From assembly GCF_024868665.1 (NCBI RefSeq), contig NC_079891.1, forward strand, positions 21,824,946 to 21,888,945: a stretch of DNA of 64,000 bases, read 5' to 3'. Positions 36,401 through 51,400 of the stretch are shown in pieces (the first letter of the stretch is position 1; the number at the start of each line of letters is the position of its first letter). Below the pieces are notes generated by a model. It made no database searches. It saw only the letters and a program-made list of their open reading frames with translations, and had not been told where the DNA came from. Made by a program: the position numbers and the translations under genes. The DNA comes from Triplophysa rosa (Eukaryota; Chordata; Actinopteri; Cypriniformes; Nemacheilidae).

Positions 36401-39400
36401 AAGTACAGATCAAAAATTAAAATTATAATGGGTTCTTATGCGTTTGTAATGTCTTTTGTCGTGTCGCCTCCGGTGTAGACACTGTGTTAGGTTTTCCATC
36501 ATTTCTTTTTTGTCTCTTTGAGTTTGTGGAATATTGAGTTGCTAAGTAAAAGCTTTTGAGGATTGGCTTAAAAAATAAATGGCGATGTCATGTAGTTGTA
36601 TTCTCTCATGACAACTAAAGCAATACTAGTCACAAGCTGAGAGAGATATAAAGAGAGGTCTAAAGAGAAATGTAAAGTTTAAACCCACAATGCAGATGCT
36701 GCAGATGATTGGATTCAGCTCACAATTCTGAACAGAGTTAAAACTCCATCCCAGTTTTTCCTGTTTTTCAAGTCTTAAATTATTTACCAAAATGTTTATG
36801 CACAGTAAAGAAAGGTCATTCAGTAAATCTTTAAATATTTCAATGCACTTTGCACTCGAGCAATAATATATTAAAATTTCATTCTTGAACAAAGTTACAG
36901 ACTCCTTTTGTCATGTAAGGAATGCTGAAAAAATGTAAATTATAAAACAATGCCCCTTTTTGTTTGATGATTTTTAAATTTTTAAATTTAACCTTTATTT
37001 TTCCAGGAAGGTCCCATTGATTAAAATAAATCTCTTCTTCCAGGGAGTTCTGGCCAAGATGACGTACCAAAAATTCCACATACACATAACACACAAAACA
37101 AGTTCTAAACAACCAAAGCTAAACATATTAATCATGAAACAACAAATTAATTAAAAAAGCAACAAGGTTCGTTCATTTTACACCGCAATAAATTTTTAAA
37201 CATATTCAAAGAAGGAACTTTTTCTAGCGGAGTAGTGACTTGTAATTGATTCCATAGCAATGGAGCACAGTAAGAGAAAGATGATTTTCCGTGTTCTGAA
37301 TGTACCCTAGGAACTACTAATTTAATTCCAGTTGACGATCTGGTGTTATGTTTTTTTATACACAGACATAAAAGACTAATAGTGTAATTTGGTAGCATTC
37401 CAAGCAATGTCTTTTTTATATACTGTATATATTAATATATGTGATTTCCTTCTTTGATATAAGGAGGTCCAACCTACAAAGTTATATAACAAGCAATGAT
37501 GAGTATGTGAACAAGCATTTGTTATAAAACGCAATGCAGCATGGTAAATACAATGAAGTTTTTTCAGTAAATATATAAATGCATGCATGTAAATAATATC
37601 CCCATATAGTCTATATTTTCTTTCTAGCTCCAAAGGAGAAAAAAATTTGAACACCAAATCAATATGAACATCAAATGCCAACTTCTCGTCTATCCATGTC
37701 CTAGATATTTATAAGATGTTACTCTTTCTTTATGCACATCATCAATAGTAAGGATAGACGGAACAGCGAGCATAGAGCGACTACGTGAAAAAGTCATATA
37801 CTTAGTTTTCTTTGCATTTAAAACTAATTTCAATTGTAATAAGTTATTCTGAAAAGTGTTTAAAGAATTCTGGAGAATTTGAATAGCTTGTGACATAGAG
37901 GATGCAGCTGAATAAATAATTGTATCTTCAGCATGAAAATGTAACTTTGTGGATTTTATTCCCTGCCCTAATTCATTTATAAAGATAGAAAAAAGAAGGG
38001 GTGCCTTAATAATAATGTCATAATGACTTCTTAGCTTTTTAAAAAGCTCTTCCGAGGTATAGAGTTGTGGTTTTGGTCACAGAGTCTTCAACGTTAAATG
38101 CATTAATGTATGCATAATTAACCCTTTTAACTTAAGTCAGGATTTTTTTTGTTTTATTGCTCTCAGCAGGGCACGAAAAACAAGAATTACACTTTTTTGT
38201 TCTTTTGCCTCCGTGTCTCTGATGACATTGCGTCTTGTTCCTACCTAGATCCAAGTCTAGTCAACTGTAAGTTTTGTCAGTGTTGTTTTAGTCCAGTTGT
38301 AGTTTACCATCCAGTTTGCCTGTTATATTATTTCCCCTTGTCATTGTTGTTTTACCCCCTCGTGGGTCTTTGTTTTGAGTGTAAAAAAATCTTTGTTTAT
38401 ATTAACCCCTTAACCGCCGCCTACATCTGGGTTCTCTTCCTGTGCATTCACCCTGACTTAACGAACGAGCCATAGAGAACCCAGCAGGCAGCACTATGGA
38501 CAGTTCCCAGCGATCTCTCCAGGCTCACCTCCTTTGCGGTCTTCACCAGGGTGACTCTGACCTCATGGGGTATCTCAACGAGTTCCTGGAGGCTGCAGTG
38601 GAGATGGTCTTTGGAGAGGCGGAACTAGCGGTGCTGTTTAACGGCGGCCTCAACGACCCACTTTCGCTGGCGGAGATGAGGATGCTGAGACCGCTGGGCT
38701 TCGATGATGGTCGATGGGCTTTGATGGTCTTGGTCTCAGCAAAAGTAGAAAGAGTCGAATATGGTAGAGTTGAACTGTAGAGCGATTCATCCAGTTTTTT
38801 TTTTGTTGCCAGTTCTGCGTCAGTCCTGTGCCATACTGCCGCGTAGCGGTGAAATTTGGAACAGCAGTGTTTCAAGTACCGAAACAAGCTAAATTCTGGT
38901 ATTGAACCGTTTGAAATCTAATATGTACATAAATGTCACAGTTAGGTAAATTAGGGCCATATAATTTAGTTTTTCCCAAGTTCCTTTTTTCCGTTTTAAT
39001 TTTTTTGAGTTCTGTGTTTTCCATTGTTTTACTATGCAATAATTATATATTTGTCCACATACTGTAGTATACTATTATATTATTTACAATGGTAAACTGC
39101 AGTAAAATCCCCCCTTTTGCAGATACAATGTTTTTTGGATATATTACTTATATATACAGTACAACAATACACTAAAAAAAAAACTAGTTGGTGAAAACAC
39201 TAAAACCCTTCTTCCTCCCTGTACCTTGTAGAAAAACATATTTTTGAACCGCTTTTTAAACTGGCTCATACTTGGACACTGCTTGATCACTGGACTTAAT
39301 CTATTCCACATCTTCACTCCACATGCAGAAATACAAAAACTTTTTAAAGTAGTACGGACACAAAGATGTTTAAAGTTACCTTCCCCCCTAAAATTATATC

Positions 39401-42400
39401 TCCCTTCTCTATTAGAAAACAATTTTTGAATATTGCCAGGGATTAGGTTGTATTTTGCTTTATACATTATTTGTACAGATTGTAAATGAACCAAATCATT
39501 AAATTTTTATGTATTTGATTTTAAAAATAATTAATTTGTATGATCTCTGCACCGGTATTGTGAATTATCCTAATTGCTCTTTTTTGTAACATAGATAGTG
39601 ATGATAGTCTGCTTTTATAAGTATTACCCCAAACCTCCACGCAGTAATTTTTATATCAGTGCACAATAAAGAATGTGGAGTGATTTGTAGATCAGAACGT
39701 TCTTTGCTTTATTCAGTACTGCAGCGCTTTTAGAAAGTTTGTTTTGTACATGGTTTATATGAGATTTCCAACTTATTTTATCATCTATTTTATCATCTAT
39801 TATCACCCCAAGAAACTTCTTTTCATTAACCCATTCTATATCTACACCATCTACCTGTATATGAACTTGTGTACTTTTTTTTTTTTTTAATGACCAAATA
39901 ACATACATTTAGTTTTATTGATGATTAATGATAATTTATTACTTTCAAACCATCTTTTTAATTTGCACATTTATGAAGTTGTAGTCTTCAATAGCGTTTT
40001 TAAATCCCCCCCAGGACAAAAAATATTTGTGTCATCTGCAAATAGAACTTATTTTACAATTTTTTTATACTTTGCAAATATCATTTATATAGAGCAAAAA
40101 TAATTTTGGACCCAGTACTGACCACTGGGGGACGCTACAAACAATTTCCAAACATGTAGATGAATATTCCCCTCACAAATGGTCTTCTTTCCACCCAATG
40201 CAATACCCCCCTGATCCCATATATATTGTTCCTTTTTTTATTAATATGTTATTATTGATTGTATCAAAGGCTTTTTTAAGATCTATAAATATTCCAACAG
40301 CATACTGTTCAGGTGATATGTTTAAAGAGCCGGATAGCGCCTCCGCTATTCGTTCCCTGTTTCCACATCGCAGAAATAATAAAACTCTAAATATGGACTC
40401 AGTGCAGCAGGAAAACAAGTTTTAAACGCAAAAACAACTAAAATAGCGGTGCACCATTGATTTACATCACACACAAACAAGCACCGCGACAAACACACCT
40501 CACACAAACAAGCGGCTCTGTCTAAAAACGTGCAAAACTGTATCGCACGTGTGCTACACTGGTATACACGTGTGCTACAGATGTATTCTTAGCACAGACA
40601 GATTTTTTATAGAATGTGCGACATATATGTCGCACTGTACAGCACTGGTTGAACATGATAAAATTAAGTTGAATTCACTCAACAATTTGTGCATTTAGAA
40701 TTCCGAGATTTTTTTCTAGAATTTTAACAAAAAATTTGATTAAAAGAACACTATTGTATTAAGTAAAGTTTGCTCAATTAATTTCATGAAATCTACTACG
40801 ACACAGAATCATTTTTTTTGCAGTGAAGGTGCCAAATAAGCTATAGGTAATAACAACCATGATTTAAAATCTCAGATAAAATCTGAATTACCTGTTTACA
40901 AAGATTTTTTTATTCTGGTTTTACAGTTGACAGTATTCTATTTACACTGTGCAGAATGCAGTATATTAGTATGCCGCTATGATGGTATGCTAATGACTAT
41001 TCTATATCATTTGGAGCACAGCCAAAGACATTCATTTACATTTTGAAAACAGGGACAGTGATGACCGCGTCTCAAAATCCACTACAATTCATACATAACT
41101 TTGATTAAACAGTCTAAAGTCAGAGAGATGTATTTTCAGTCATTCATTCTCTCACACATATATCTCAACCTTCGGACATGGTACATTAATATTTACTGCG
41201 ACCTTTGGATGCTGACATCCACTGCTAATTATACAGAAGGTCATGTCATGCAGTCAGGAGCTGTTTAAAGACATGACATGTCAAAGTGGTATCCAAGTGC
41301 AAAGAGCCAAGTAAAAATGAGGAGAGCTGAGACCAACAACATATACAAAATGTAAGATAAGGAGCAAACATCTATATAGTGTAAATTAAATGTGATTCCT
41401 TAATTTTCCTGTTTACAAGCCTTGTTTGTACTAGGTTGTCATGGAATGGAAGGGTTTTGACAGCAGTAACATTAAGAGTCATTTTAGGCTGAATGGTCAT
41501 TTGTTGTCTGAAGGTAATAGTCAGGTAGTCATATTCTGTGTAGACGACAAGTCATGTCATGTCCCTCGATTCCTGTATTTCCTTTGTGTTTTTGATCCTG
41601 AAGGGCTGAATGCATGCGTGTCTTTGGTCGAAGGACATTCACTTCTACATGTGAATTGATTGTTCTTCTTTTCATTTTCTGATTGTAGTATGAACTCCAT
41701 AGAAAACATAGGTAGTTTAAACTAAATATTTAACGCGAGTTGTGGTCATTTTAATTAATACAAAATTAACTTAACTAGGGCCCTATCGTATGGAGCCAGA
41801 AATATGACAAAACAATCTGAATTTGAATTTCGTAAATCTGAATTATTGACAAGTGTTTTTTAACAAAACTGAATATTATATGGGAGTTAAAATAGTTTTG
41901 AATTAGATTTTGATTTCGAATTTGAAATTTTTTTACTTGAATATTGAACATTTAAAATTGAACACAATTGCTTTTTTTTAAGGCAGAGTTTTATAGGCAT
42001 GCATTTTCAAACAACATATTTTTTGCTCTGAATTCTTAGATTGCAAATATCCAGTTTTTTTTAAATACAGCCTCACGTTTTCAAGATGAAGAAGAAATTC
42101 GGAACATCAAATTCAATTTTCTAAAATTCAAAATGCAGAAATTCAGATCGTACAGAAAGTAGGTCAGAGGTCGTCCACAGGGAAGAGTAGAAGATCTCGG
42201 AAAAGTCAAACGGAGCGCTTTGGCCACAATGGCCAGTTATTTGTTCTTATTATCCAATCAAACTCCAAACATGCTGTTTTGGAGAGTGGAACTTCTTACA
42301 TTGCAATAAAAAGGATTGACATTTTTCAAATTGCGACCACGCCCACAAGACTACACGGGTTGATCGTTTGTTGTTGCTGCAGCATAGCCAAGCTCATACC

Positions 42401-45400
42401 GCTGCAATCTTAGGCAGCTGCCCGGGATGTGTGCGCTCACTGCCTGCGTTTTTGCCTGCTATGCCTCCACTGTTTGCGCTCACTCCCAGCGTTTGCTGTT
42501 GGTGCTTTTACCCACAGTGTGCTTAGTGCACGCTCGCTGCTAGCTGCCCCACTATGCGCGCTGGCTTCGAGCGTTTGTGGGTGCATATACATTTAATATA
42601 TTAGACATGTATACAATTTTTATAAAGAACGTTTGTGGGTCTAAATATATCGTACACCGGCGCAATGGGCGCAAGGGCAGCGCAAGTGTTTTTGCTAGTT
42701 TCGCCCGACGCAGTTCTCATTTTCCCGTCCTGCGCCGTATTGTTTAAATAGCAAATGCATTTGCGCTCATTTGTGCGCCCATGGGCGTGTTGGTCTAAAA
42801 AAGAGGTGTGCTCAGGCGCATTGTTGGCGCGTTGCTATTGGAGGAACTGAAAATAGACTGCGCCATAGACCAACTCAAACCTGGTCTAAAGTCAATGGCG
42901 CAAATTTTTTTTGTTATTTAAAGAGCGCATTAGGAATATGCGACTATAGGCGGGTGCACAGCGCTCGTACATTCTGCTTATTACACACAGAGGGAGCGCA
43001 GCAGCACACAATAATGCCAAATATTCTTATATATCGAAGATATATTTCATAAGATAAAAAATTTGGTTGTTGTTGGACTTTTGAGGCAGTCCTGCATGTT
43101 CAAAAATTTGTACAGAGACGTTCTCCAAAATCGATTAGAAGTTTATTATCAGATGTAAAAAGGAGTAACAAAGCTTTGGGTTGTCAGACGATCTCCTCAC
43201 TCCACCACAAGCCAACAACCCAAATTATTCAAAAACACACATATTTATTCAGTATTTGACGTCGTGCTCATCTTCTGACTCCTCCTTTTCTCTAGGGAGT
43301 ATTGCTTCTTGGCAACCAATCACCGTGAACCAGTTTATCTGACTCCGTCCTTTTTTCTTAGTTCCTGCAAAACAACATCTCACAACACATGTTTTACATC
43401 CTGTGGTCAGTCGCTAGTTTTGAGGAATGTTCTCTAGAGACAGTTTCTTTTGGGGAGTGTTCCCTAGAGACAGTTTCTTGTGGCCGGACAACATACCAAC
43501 ATTCTTAACATTCTTTTAGTAAAAAGAAAACACTCAATCATCTAATGCTTTTAATTATGTAGCGTTGTTTCTTAATCCTATGATTCATTAAAACACATCA
43601 CAACTCATGATTATACTTAAAACATATGCAGTGGATTGATTCATAACATTTCTTTTCTGTGTGACGCTTTGTGTGTGTGTGTGTGTTGACTTAGTTAAAT
43701 TTATGGTTCCAACCCCCACTTATCCTGTCTCACTCCGTTTGCCACAGTAACTTTTCACTGAGTAAAATAGCAAGCATATGATAAAAGCACACAGCTTAAT
43801 GATCAGAATCAGAATCAGAAGAGCTTTATTGCCAAGTGTGCTTGCACACACAAGGAATTTCTTTGGTGTTGGAAGCTTCTAGTACAGACATTCAACACAA
43901 TGACAATACAATATAATACGATTTACAGTCTAAAAGATTCTAAATTGTGCATATATAAAATAAAGACTATTTTACAGAAAATGGGGGATAATAACATATA
44001 AGAGACATTGTACAGGGTAGTATATAGTAGAATAAACATATTGTATGTACACTTGTGCAAATGGATAATTTAGTAAGTAGAGGTAGTGTTATATACATGT
44101 ATACATAAGATGTAGATATAATAAGGCACTATAGTGCACACTATAGGAGTAGTGGAAGTGGAATATTGCTCTTAAGGAGCAGTTTATCTGTTTAGGAGGG
44201 AGATTGCCTGGGGGAAGAAGCTGCTTCTGTGTCTGGAAGTCCTGGTGTTTGGTGCTCTAAAGCGCCGGCCAGAGGGCAGCAGATCAAAGAGTTTGTGTGC
44301 TGGGTGTGTGGAGTCAATGATGATTTTTCTTGCCCTGTTTTTCACTCTGGAATCGTACAGGTCCTGAAGTGTGGGCAGAGGAGCACCAATAATTTTCTCA
44401 GCACTACGAACTGTCCGTTGTAGTCTTCGTAGGTCTGATTTGGTGGCCGAGCCATACCAAACAGTAATTGAAGTGCACAGAACAGATTCGATGACCACTG
44501 AGTAGAACTGGGTCAGTAGCTCCTGTGGTAGGTTGAACTTCCTCAATTGACGGAGGAAGTATAACCTCTGCTGGGCCTTCTTTACAATGGAGTCTATGTG
44601 GGACTCCCACTTCAGGTCCTGAGAGATGGTGGAGCCCAGGAACCTGAATGACTCCACAGTATCCACAGTGCTGTCCAGGATGGTGAGGGGAGGAAGTGAT
44701 GGAGGGTTCCTTCTGAAATCCACTATCATCTCCACTGTCTTGAATGCATTCAGCTCTAGGTTGTTTTGACTACACCAGGCAGCCAGCTGAGCAACCTCCT
44801 TTCTGTAGGCAGATTCATCACCGTCTTGAATAAGGCCAATGACTGTGGTGTCATCTGCAAACTTCAGGAGTTTGACAGAAGGGTCTGTAGAGGTGCATTC
44901 GTTTGTGTAGAGTGAATATAGCAGTGGAGAAAGAACACATCCTTGAGGAGCTCCGGTGCTGATGGTACATGTGCTGGATTTAAATTTTCCCAACCTCACT
45001 AGCTGCTGCCTGTTCGACAGGAAGTTAATAATCCACTGACAGGTAGAGGTTGGCACAGAGAGCTGGGTAAGCTTGGGCAGGAGGAGGTCTGGATTATGGT
45101 GTTGAAGGCCGAGCTGAAGTCTACAAACAGGATCCTGACGTAAGTCCCTGGTCTGTCTAGGTGTTGTAGGATGTAATGCAGTCCCATGTTTACTGCATCG
45201 TCCACAGACCTGTTTGCTCGGTAAGCAAACTGGAGGGGATCAAGAAGTGGTCTGGTGATGTCCTTCAGGTGGGCCAGTACAAGTCTCTCAAATGACTTCA
45301 TGACCACAGATGTTAAAGCAACAGGCCTGTAGTCATTAAGTCCAGATATTTTGGGTTTCTTCTGTACAGGGATGATGGTGGAGCGTTTGAAGCATGAAGG

Positions 45401-48400
45401 GACTTCACACTGCTCCAAAGATCTGTTAAAAATATTAGTGAAGATGGGCGACAGCTGCTCCGCACAGACTTTCAGGCAGGAGGGTGAGACATTGTCTGGG
45501 CCTGGTGCTTTTCTGATCTTTTGTTTGCGGAAAAGCTGGCAAACATCCTCTTCGCAGATCTTAAGTGCAGGTTGAATGTCAAGAGGAGGTGTTAATGGTA
45601 TAGCAGAGATAGGGTCAGGGCGGGTGTGAAGGGTGAGACTCTGCATTTCAAAACGACAATAGAAGTCGTTCAGGTCGTCAGCCAGTCGTTGATTACCCAA
45701 GACTGAGGGGATGATGGCTTGTAGTTGGTAATGTCTTTCAGGCCTTTCCACACTGATGCAGGGTCGTTGTGAAAACTGGTTCTTCAGCTTTTCAGAGTAG
45801 CTTCTCTTAGCTGCTCTTATCTCCTTTGTCAGTGTGTTTTTGGCCTGATTATACAAGACTTTGTCCCCACTTCTGTAAGCATCTTCTTTGGCCTGACGAA
45901 GCTGTCTCAGTTTCATTGTAAACCATGGTTTGTCATTGTTGTATGTTAAGCGAGTCCTGGTGGGAATACACATGTCCTCACAGAAGCTGATGTAGGATGT
46001 CACTGTGTCAGTTAACTCATCCAGATCAGTGGCTGCAGCTTCAAAGACACTCCAATCCGTGCAGTCGAAACAGGCTTGTAAGGCCCGCTCTGTTTCGCTG
46101 CTCCATCTCTTTGCTGTTCTTGCTACAGGCTTGGCAGATTTAAGCTTCTGTCTGTAGGTCGGAAGAAGATGAACCAGGCAATGATCAGAGAGACCCAGAG
46201 CTGCTCTGGGAACAGAGTGGTATGCATCCCGTATTGTGGTGTAACAGTGATCCAGAATGTTGCTGTCTCTGGTGGGGCATGTGATATGCTGCCTGTATTT
46301 TGGCAGCTCACGGGAGAGGTTTGCTCTGTTAAAGTCCCCAATAATAATAATAAGAGAATCCGGGTGTTGCTGCTCCGTGTCAGTGATGTAATCCACCAGC
46401 TGTTGCAGCCCGCGCTCGCACAAGCATGTGGAGGAATGTAAACATTCACGAGAATAAAGAGGAAAACTCGCGTGGCGAATAAAAAGGTTTGCAGTTGATA
46501 GAGAACGCTTCTAAGTACGAAAAGCACATCTTCTTCAGTGTTGTTATATCTCTGCACCAACCTTCGTTTATATAAAAACATAATCCACCACCACGTGTCT
46601 TCCCTGTTGACTCGGCAATGCGATCCGCTCTGAACAGCTGAAAACCCGGCAGATGTAACGCGCTGTCCGGTATGGTGTCATTGAGCCATGTTTCTGTGAA
46701 ACACAGCGCAGCGGAGTTGGAAAAATCTTTTTTGTCCTGGTGAGTAAGAGTATTTCGTCCTTTTGTTGGTAAGGGAGCGGACATTCGCCAGGTGTATACT
46801 CGGCAGCGGGGTCCTAAATCCGCGTCGTCGGAGTCTGACGAGCGCACCCGCTCGCTTTCCCCGCTTGCGTCTTTTAGAGCGTTTGTACAGAGCTGCCGCT
46901 CCTCCAAGTAAAATGTCCAGTAAGAGGTCTGAATTTCCAAAATTAGGGAAAAGATTGATAGAAGGGCATTGCTTAATGTTAAGCAATTCGTCCCTGGTAA
47001 AGGTGATAGAAGAAGAGTAGCTTAAAACAGGAAAAACAAAAAAAAGCCATAAGTACTGAGAGCTCCAAACTGAGGAGTCGCATCGCGGCGCATTTGGTCT
47101 AGAGTAGAATAGCAACATATGATAAAAACATCAAGCTTAAATGATTTGAAGTGAATTGAAACATATTTTATATTGATATTTAATTATGACTTTTAGAACT
47201 GAAAATTTTCCAATTGTTGTAGAGTGGTTGTTTGCGCTGCTTTAACTCTCGGAGGGGTTGTTTTGGAGAAGTGTCTGCTCTTCCAAATTCCGCTGTGTAA
47301 ATAGCGAATCTGCCATGGCGCGAGCGCAACTGGCTCTTAAAAGGAATGGAAGATGACACTCTGATTGGTTTATTGCCCCAAAAACACCCACTACTCATTA
47401 AGGGAATCGGGACAACCCGTTTAGACCATGCGCCCCGACCGTTTTCCCGCCTTTAAACTAGCAAAAGTGGATTCGGACAGGCCCTGAGTGCACCTGCGCC
47501 GTGCGCTTTAAACCATGTGCTTAGATCTTGAAAATAGGGCCCAATTTTTAAATGTTATTTAAATTAAACACATGGACATTTGTTGTTGTCTTCAGTGTAA
47601 CGTCTTATTTTACGGCTTTTAGATATTCTTGAAAAATGACAAAAACAAAATATGCAAATAGGCCAATTGGGATCCATTATGATATGATGATGTCATTGTG
47701 ATCACTATTTGACTTTTTTTTAAGAAAAAGACTTCTCAAAATGTTTACAAAAACCCCAAAAATAAAGCAGACCTTGCATTATTATTTAGAAAATTAAAAT
47801 ATATTCTATAGACGTACCTCAGTATGGTGCTTTGTGAGCACTGCTGCAAACCACACATTTATGTTTACACATTTAAACAGACCTAACAAATTGATGAGCA
47901 TTTTAACAGGAATGTCCTAAAGTGTTTCACTCCAGCTTTAATAGAAAGCCATGATACTAATTAACACTGACAAGATAGTTTGAAGTTTCAGCAACATTTG
48001 GTTTGCACACACACTAAGGGTTGTCATTTGTACACATGAATAGACCTGTCATGTCCTTTTCGCCTGTACTTCTCATGAAGTATTTATGTTTTCACCACTG
48101 TACCCTTGTTCTCCTCCAGCCTGCAAGAGATGGACAGATTTGGGTAGTGTGCGGGCGAATGAGTGTAGCGCTGTCTCCTTTCAGGATTTGACTTCAATTA
48201 TGAATGTATTTCAACAGAAATTATTCATATCTACCTCAACTTTTAAAGAACCTGAAGACTCGTAGAGATTGAGTTCATGTGAATTAGTGTTGGGCAATGC
48301 CTACCAAATTGGTATCGGACTATAGGTACAGTGAAACATCGCGATGGATGATGACGTCGCTCTGCGGCGAAGTCTGGCACGAGCTGGGCAGTTATTAATT

Positions 48401-51400
48401 CAGGCGTGTCATCTGTACAGCTCGAGCTTCACAGTTATAAAGTGAGGCTAGATTGTATTCTTATTCTGTTCAATAAAATAGTTAAAAAGTGAGGCACGGC
48501 TTTTATACAACTCAAGCTGCGCAGATACACGTCTTCTTTATTCAACTTGGGCTGCTCAAACACGCGTCTTTATTCAACTTGGGCTGCTCAAACACGCGTC
48601 TTCTTTATAGACGGTTTCATTTTAACAACATAAACAAACATTACAGTGCATGCACACTTTTGTGACCCCAACTGAACTTCCGGTACACATTCACAAACAA
48701 TAGAGTGCCTGTAGATTATTTCAGATAACAATCAAAAGAAACCGAGAAGAACCGTCACTTGGCTAAACTTGCCTCTCCAATATTTATATTTAGACTACGA
48801 TATCAAGCTCAACCGCTAGATGTCAATGTATCATACGGTTTGTTTAAATGCGACCGAACTACAGGACCCATTCAACAAATTGTTTATTTAATAAAATAAC
48901 CAACAAAATTCAACAAATCAGTGATTTAATACAATTATAATAAAGTAAAATAATAATACAAATTAATATGAACATAAATTAAATTAAATATAAATAGTTA
49001 GACATTAGCCAAACACAAACCGGAAGTTAACTGGTGGTCAAGTGCGCGCACGTACGATGAAACTGTCTATACAGTATGGAAGTATTTCAATGCCATTAGT
49101 CTTTGAAGCAAAAAAGCATGTTGAATTACCACTAATCAAAAATAAATCTGTTGCATTACCAGTGCTTGCATTTTTAGAGTCTGCAATTCAATATGGTTGT
49201 ATATTTAAGCTGTGAATATTTCAAATTGAAACATTTCACGCACAATTTCACCGTTAAAAAGTTCAATAATCAAAATTCGCCTTTTAAATTTCACTTAAAA
49301 AATTCAACTTGTTATAAAATACAACCTTTAATTTTCGACAGACAATTTTCAGTCCATATTATTTCGGTTTAAAAATTCGCTTCCACAAATTCAGTGGTTC
49401 AAATTCGACTTGAAATTCAAAGTTTCACATCCGGGAATCCCAGGAGAAGCAATAGAGCGCCGATTCCGCCAATGCATGATCTCTACCTGCTGCCTGACCG
49501 CTTCACCAGCAGGTGGTGCAAGTCGCTTCTGACGAAGACCAAAGCAAGAAATGCAGATACTTTTTATATGTTTGCAGCACAGTCCACTCATCTGCTCGAT
49601 TAAGTGAATTTATTTGATCTCATAGATCTCTTCTTATGCATCATCAACATCAGAAATTTTAGGTTTCCTGCTCTGGCTCGAAGGAATTAAGTTATTTTTT
49701 ACTTCAGCACATCGTGTTCACATAAATACTATGCATCATCAGCATTTACAGGACATGTATTGTGTTTGAAGCGGTCAAATAACTGAGATCTCAACTAGGA
49801 GCTTATTGACAAATGCTCTGATTTTAACGCGTACTCTCCCATGTGCTTCTGTTTATATGAAGTAGCTGCAATCTCAATAAACATTCTTTTTATTTTCCTT
49901 GCATGATCTTGTTTTAATTTGAGACTCTCAGAAAATGCTGGATGTTGTGGAATTGTGGAAACGTTCGTTTGTTAATACGAGACAGAAAAACTGATATTTT
50001 AGCCAAGCGAACTTCTTGAGCAGGCCAGATAAAATAGACCAGATAAAAATAGTCAGCACTTTCTTTAGAACCCGACTAGACCCGAAACGTCTTGTGCAGC
50101 CTGCAGCCAAGCAAGATACCTCACGGCGTTATGGATCTATACGCGCAAAGATAAAAACTTTTGTTGCATGCTGTGTGCGTTTCCCAATAATGTGCCACAC
50201 ACGAACATGCGAGTATGACTACACGCTAATTGCTTGAGTTGCTGTCTGTTCATTAAATGCTAAAATGTCAATCACTCACGGTATATTAACCTAATTATGT
50301 CTTGTAAAGTTTGGCGTAACAAATATTTGTTGTTTACTAACCAAAAATGTAATTAATTTGTGTCTTTCGGGGCGATTGGTAAAAGCACATTCATTATAAA
50401 TTACCAGAGACCCGATGCCATATCGGACACGACCTGTGCCCAAGGCATATTTTGTCAAGTTTTAGACCCGAAGCCGCTGGGACACATGAGGACCTCTCTA
50501 ACATACACCTCAATGCAAGTCAGTTTGCATGGCCGAGCAGTGAAAAATATATTTAATTACTGGTCAGAAAACAATATGAGTGCTCCATGGCAATATACAC
50601 AACTATCTGTAGATGTTGCTGTTTGGCGCATTGTATTTCGTATACTTTTATATTAGGCTATAGCCTTTCTTTTTAATTAGCTTACCCAATACTATAACAT
50701 ATCAAAACGAAATTACGATTTGGTATAATAATTTTTAATCTATATGCTCACATAATAAGTCAACATATTGTTAAATTTATGCATTTTAAATACAGAAATA
50801 CACTGAAACCACGTTGGAGAAACGGTCATGAAATGCGGGAGAAGAACCCAAATGCAGGCAGGCAGTGAAAGGGTTAACAAATGACTTTAATAAACTAACA
50901 CAAAACAAAACCCACGATGGGGGAAAACTGATAACAGGGAAACAGAATAAACGGGACGAAGACTAACTTGCACTAAACTGAACTAAAACAACACTTGACA
51001 TAAACTAAACTCAAACACTTACTAGGACTTGAAACAGCACGACAGGAACAGGCAAAACTGGAACACACTGGACGAGCAACAAGACGCACTGAATACAATG
51101 ACCGAGCACAAGACAAAGAAACAAGAGGGTATTTATAGGAAACACAAACGAGGGATAACGACATGGGGCAGGTGTGGGACATTAAACACTTAGGGAAGGA
51201 CAACAAGGAAACGAGATGGCGGGAACAGAGACGAGACACTGGGAAAACACATGAGAGGTAAAAACATAAACATCTCATGGCCTTCCCACATAAAACCCAA
51301 GCACTCTGCCCCGATCCCACCACACGACTAGAATATCATAAACAAGACGGATGGACCGTGACAGAGCCCCCCCCTTAATGAACACCTCCAGGTGTTCACC

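Larger units (their letters stand above)
43804..47101 (-). mobile_element. Nearly full-length L2/CR1-like LINE, frameshifted
   Basis: About 3.3 kb on the minus strand. The 5' end is near 47101; the 3' end is AATAAAGCTCTTCTGATTCT with a (GATTCT)n tail. In order: endonuclease pieces [49 protein letters not shown] and [11 protein letters not shown], then RT pieces [56 protein letters not shown] and [10 protein letters not shown]. The frame breaks at least near 45.05-45.10 kb and within 46.4-46.7 kb, so it is not active as read. Imperfect 44-bp repeats flank it. Confidence 0.88.

Noticed and set aside
49391..49591. The 66-codon [14 protein letters not shown]... appearing twice, on opposite strands (also 54740-54982)
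   Set aside because: The repetition is explained by the inverted arms of the transposon. There is no recognisable domain and no other support for coding.
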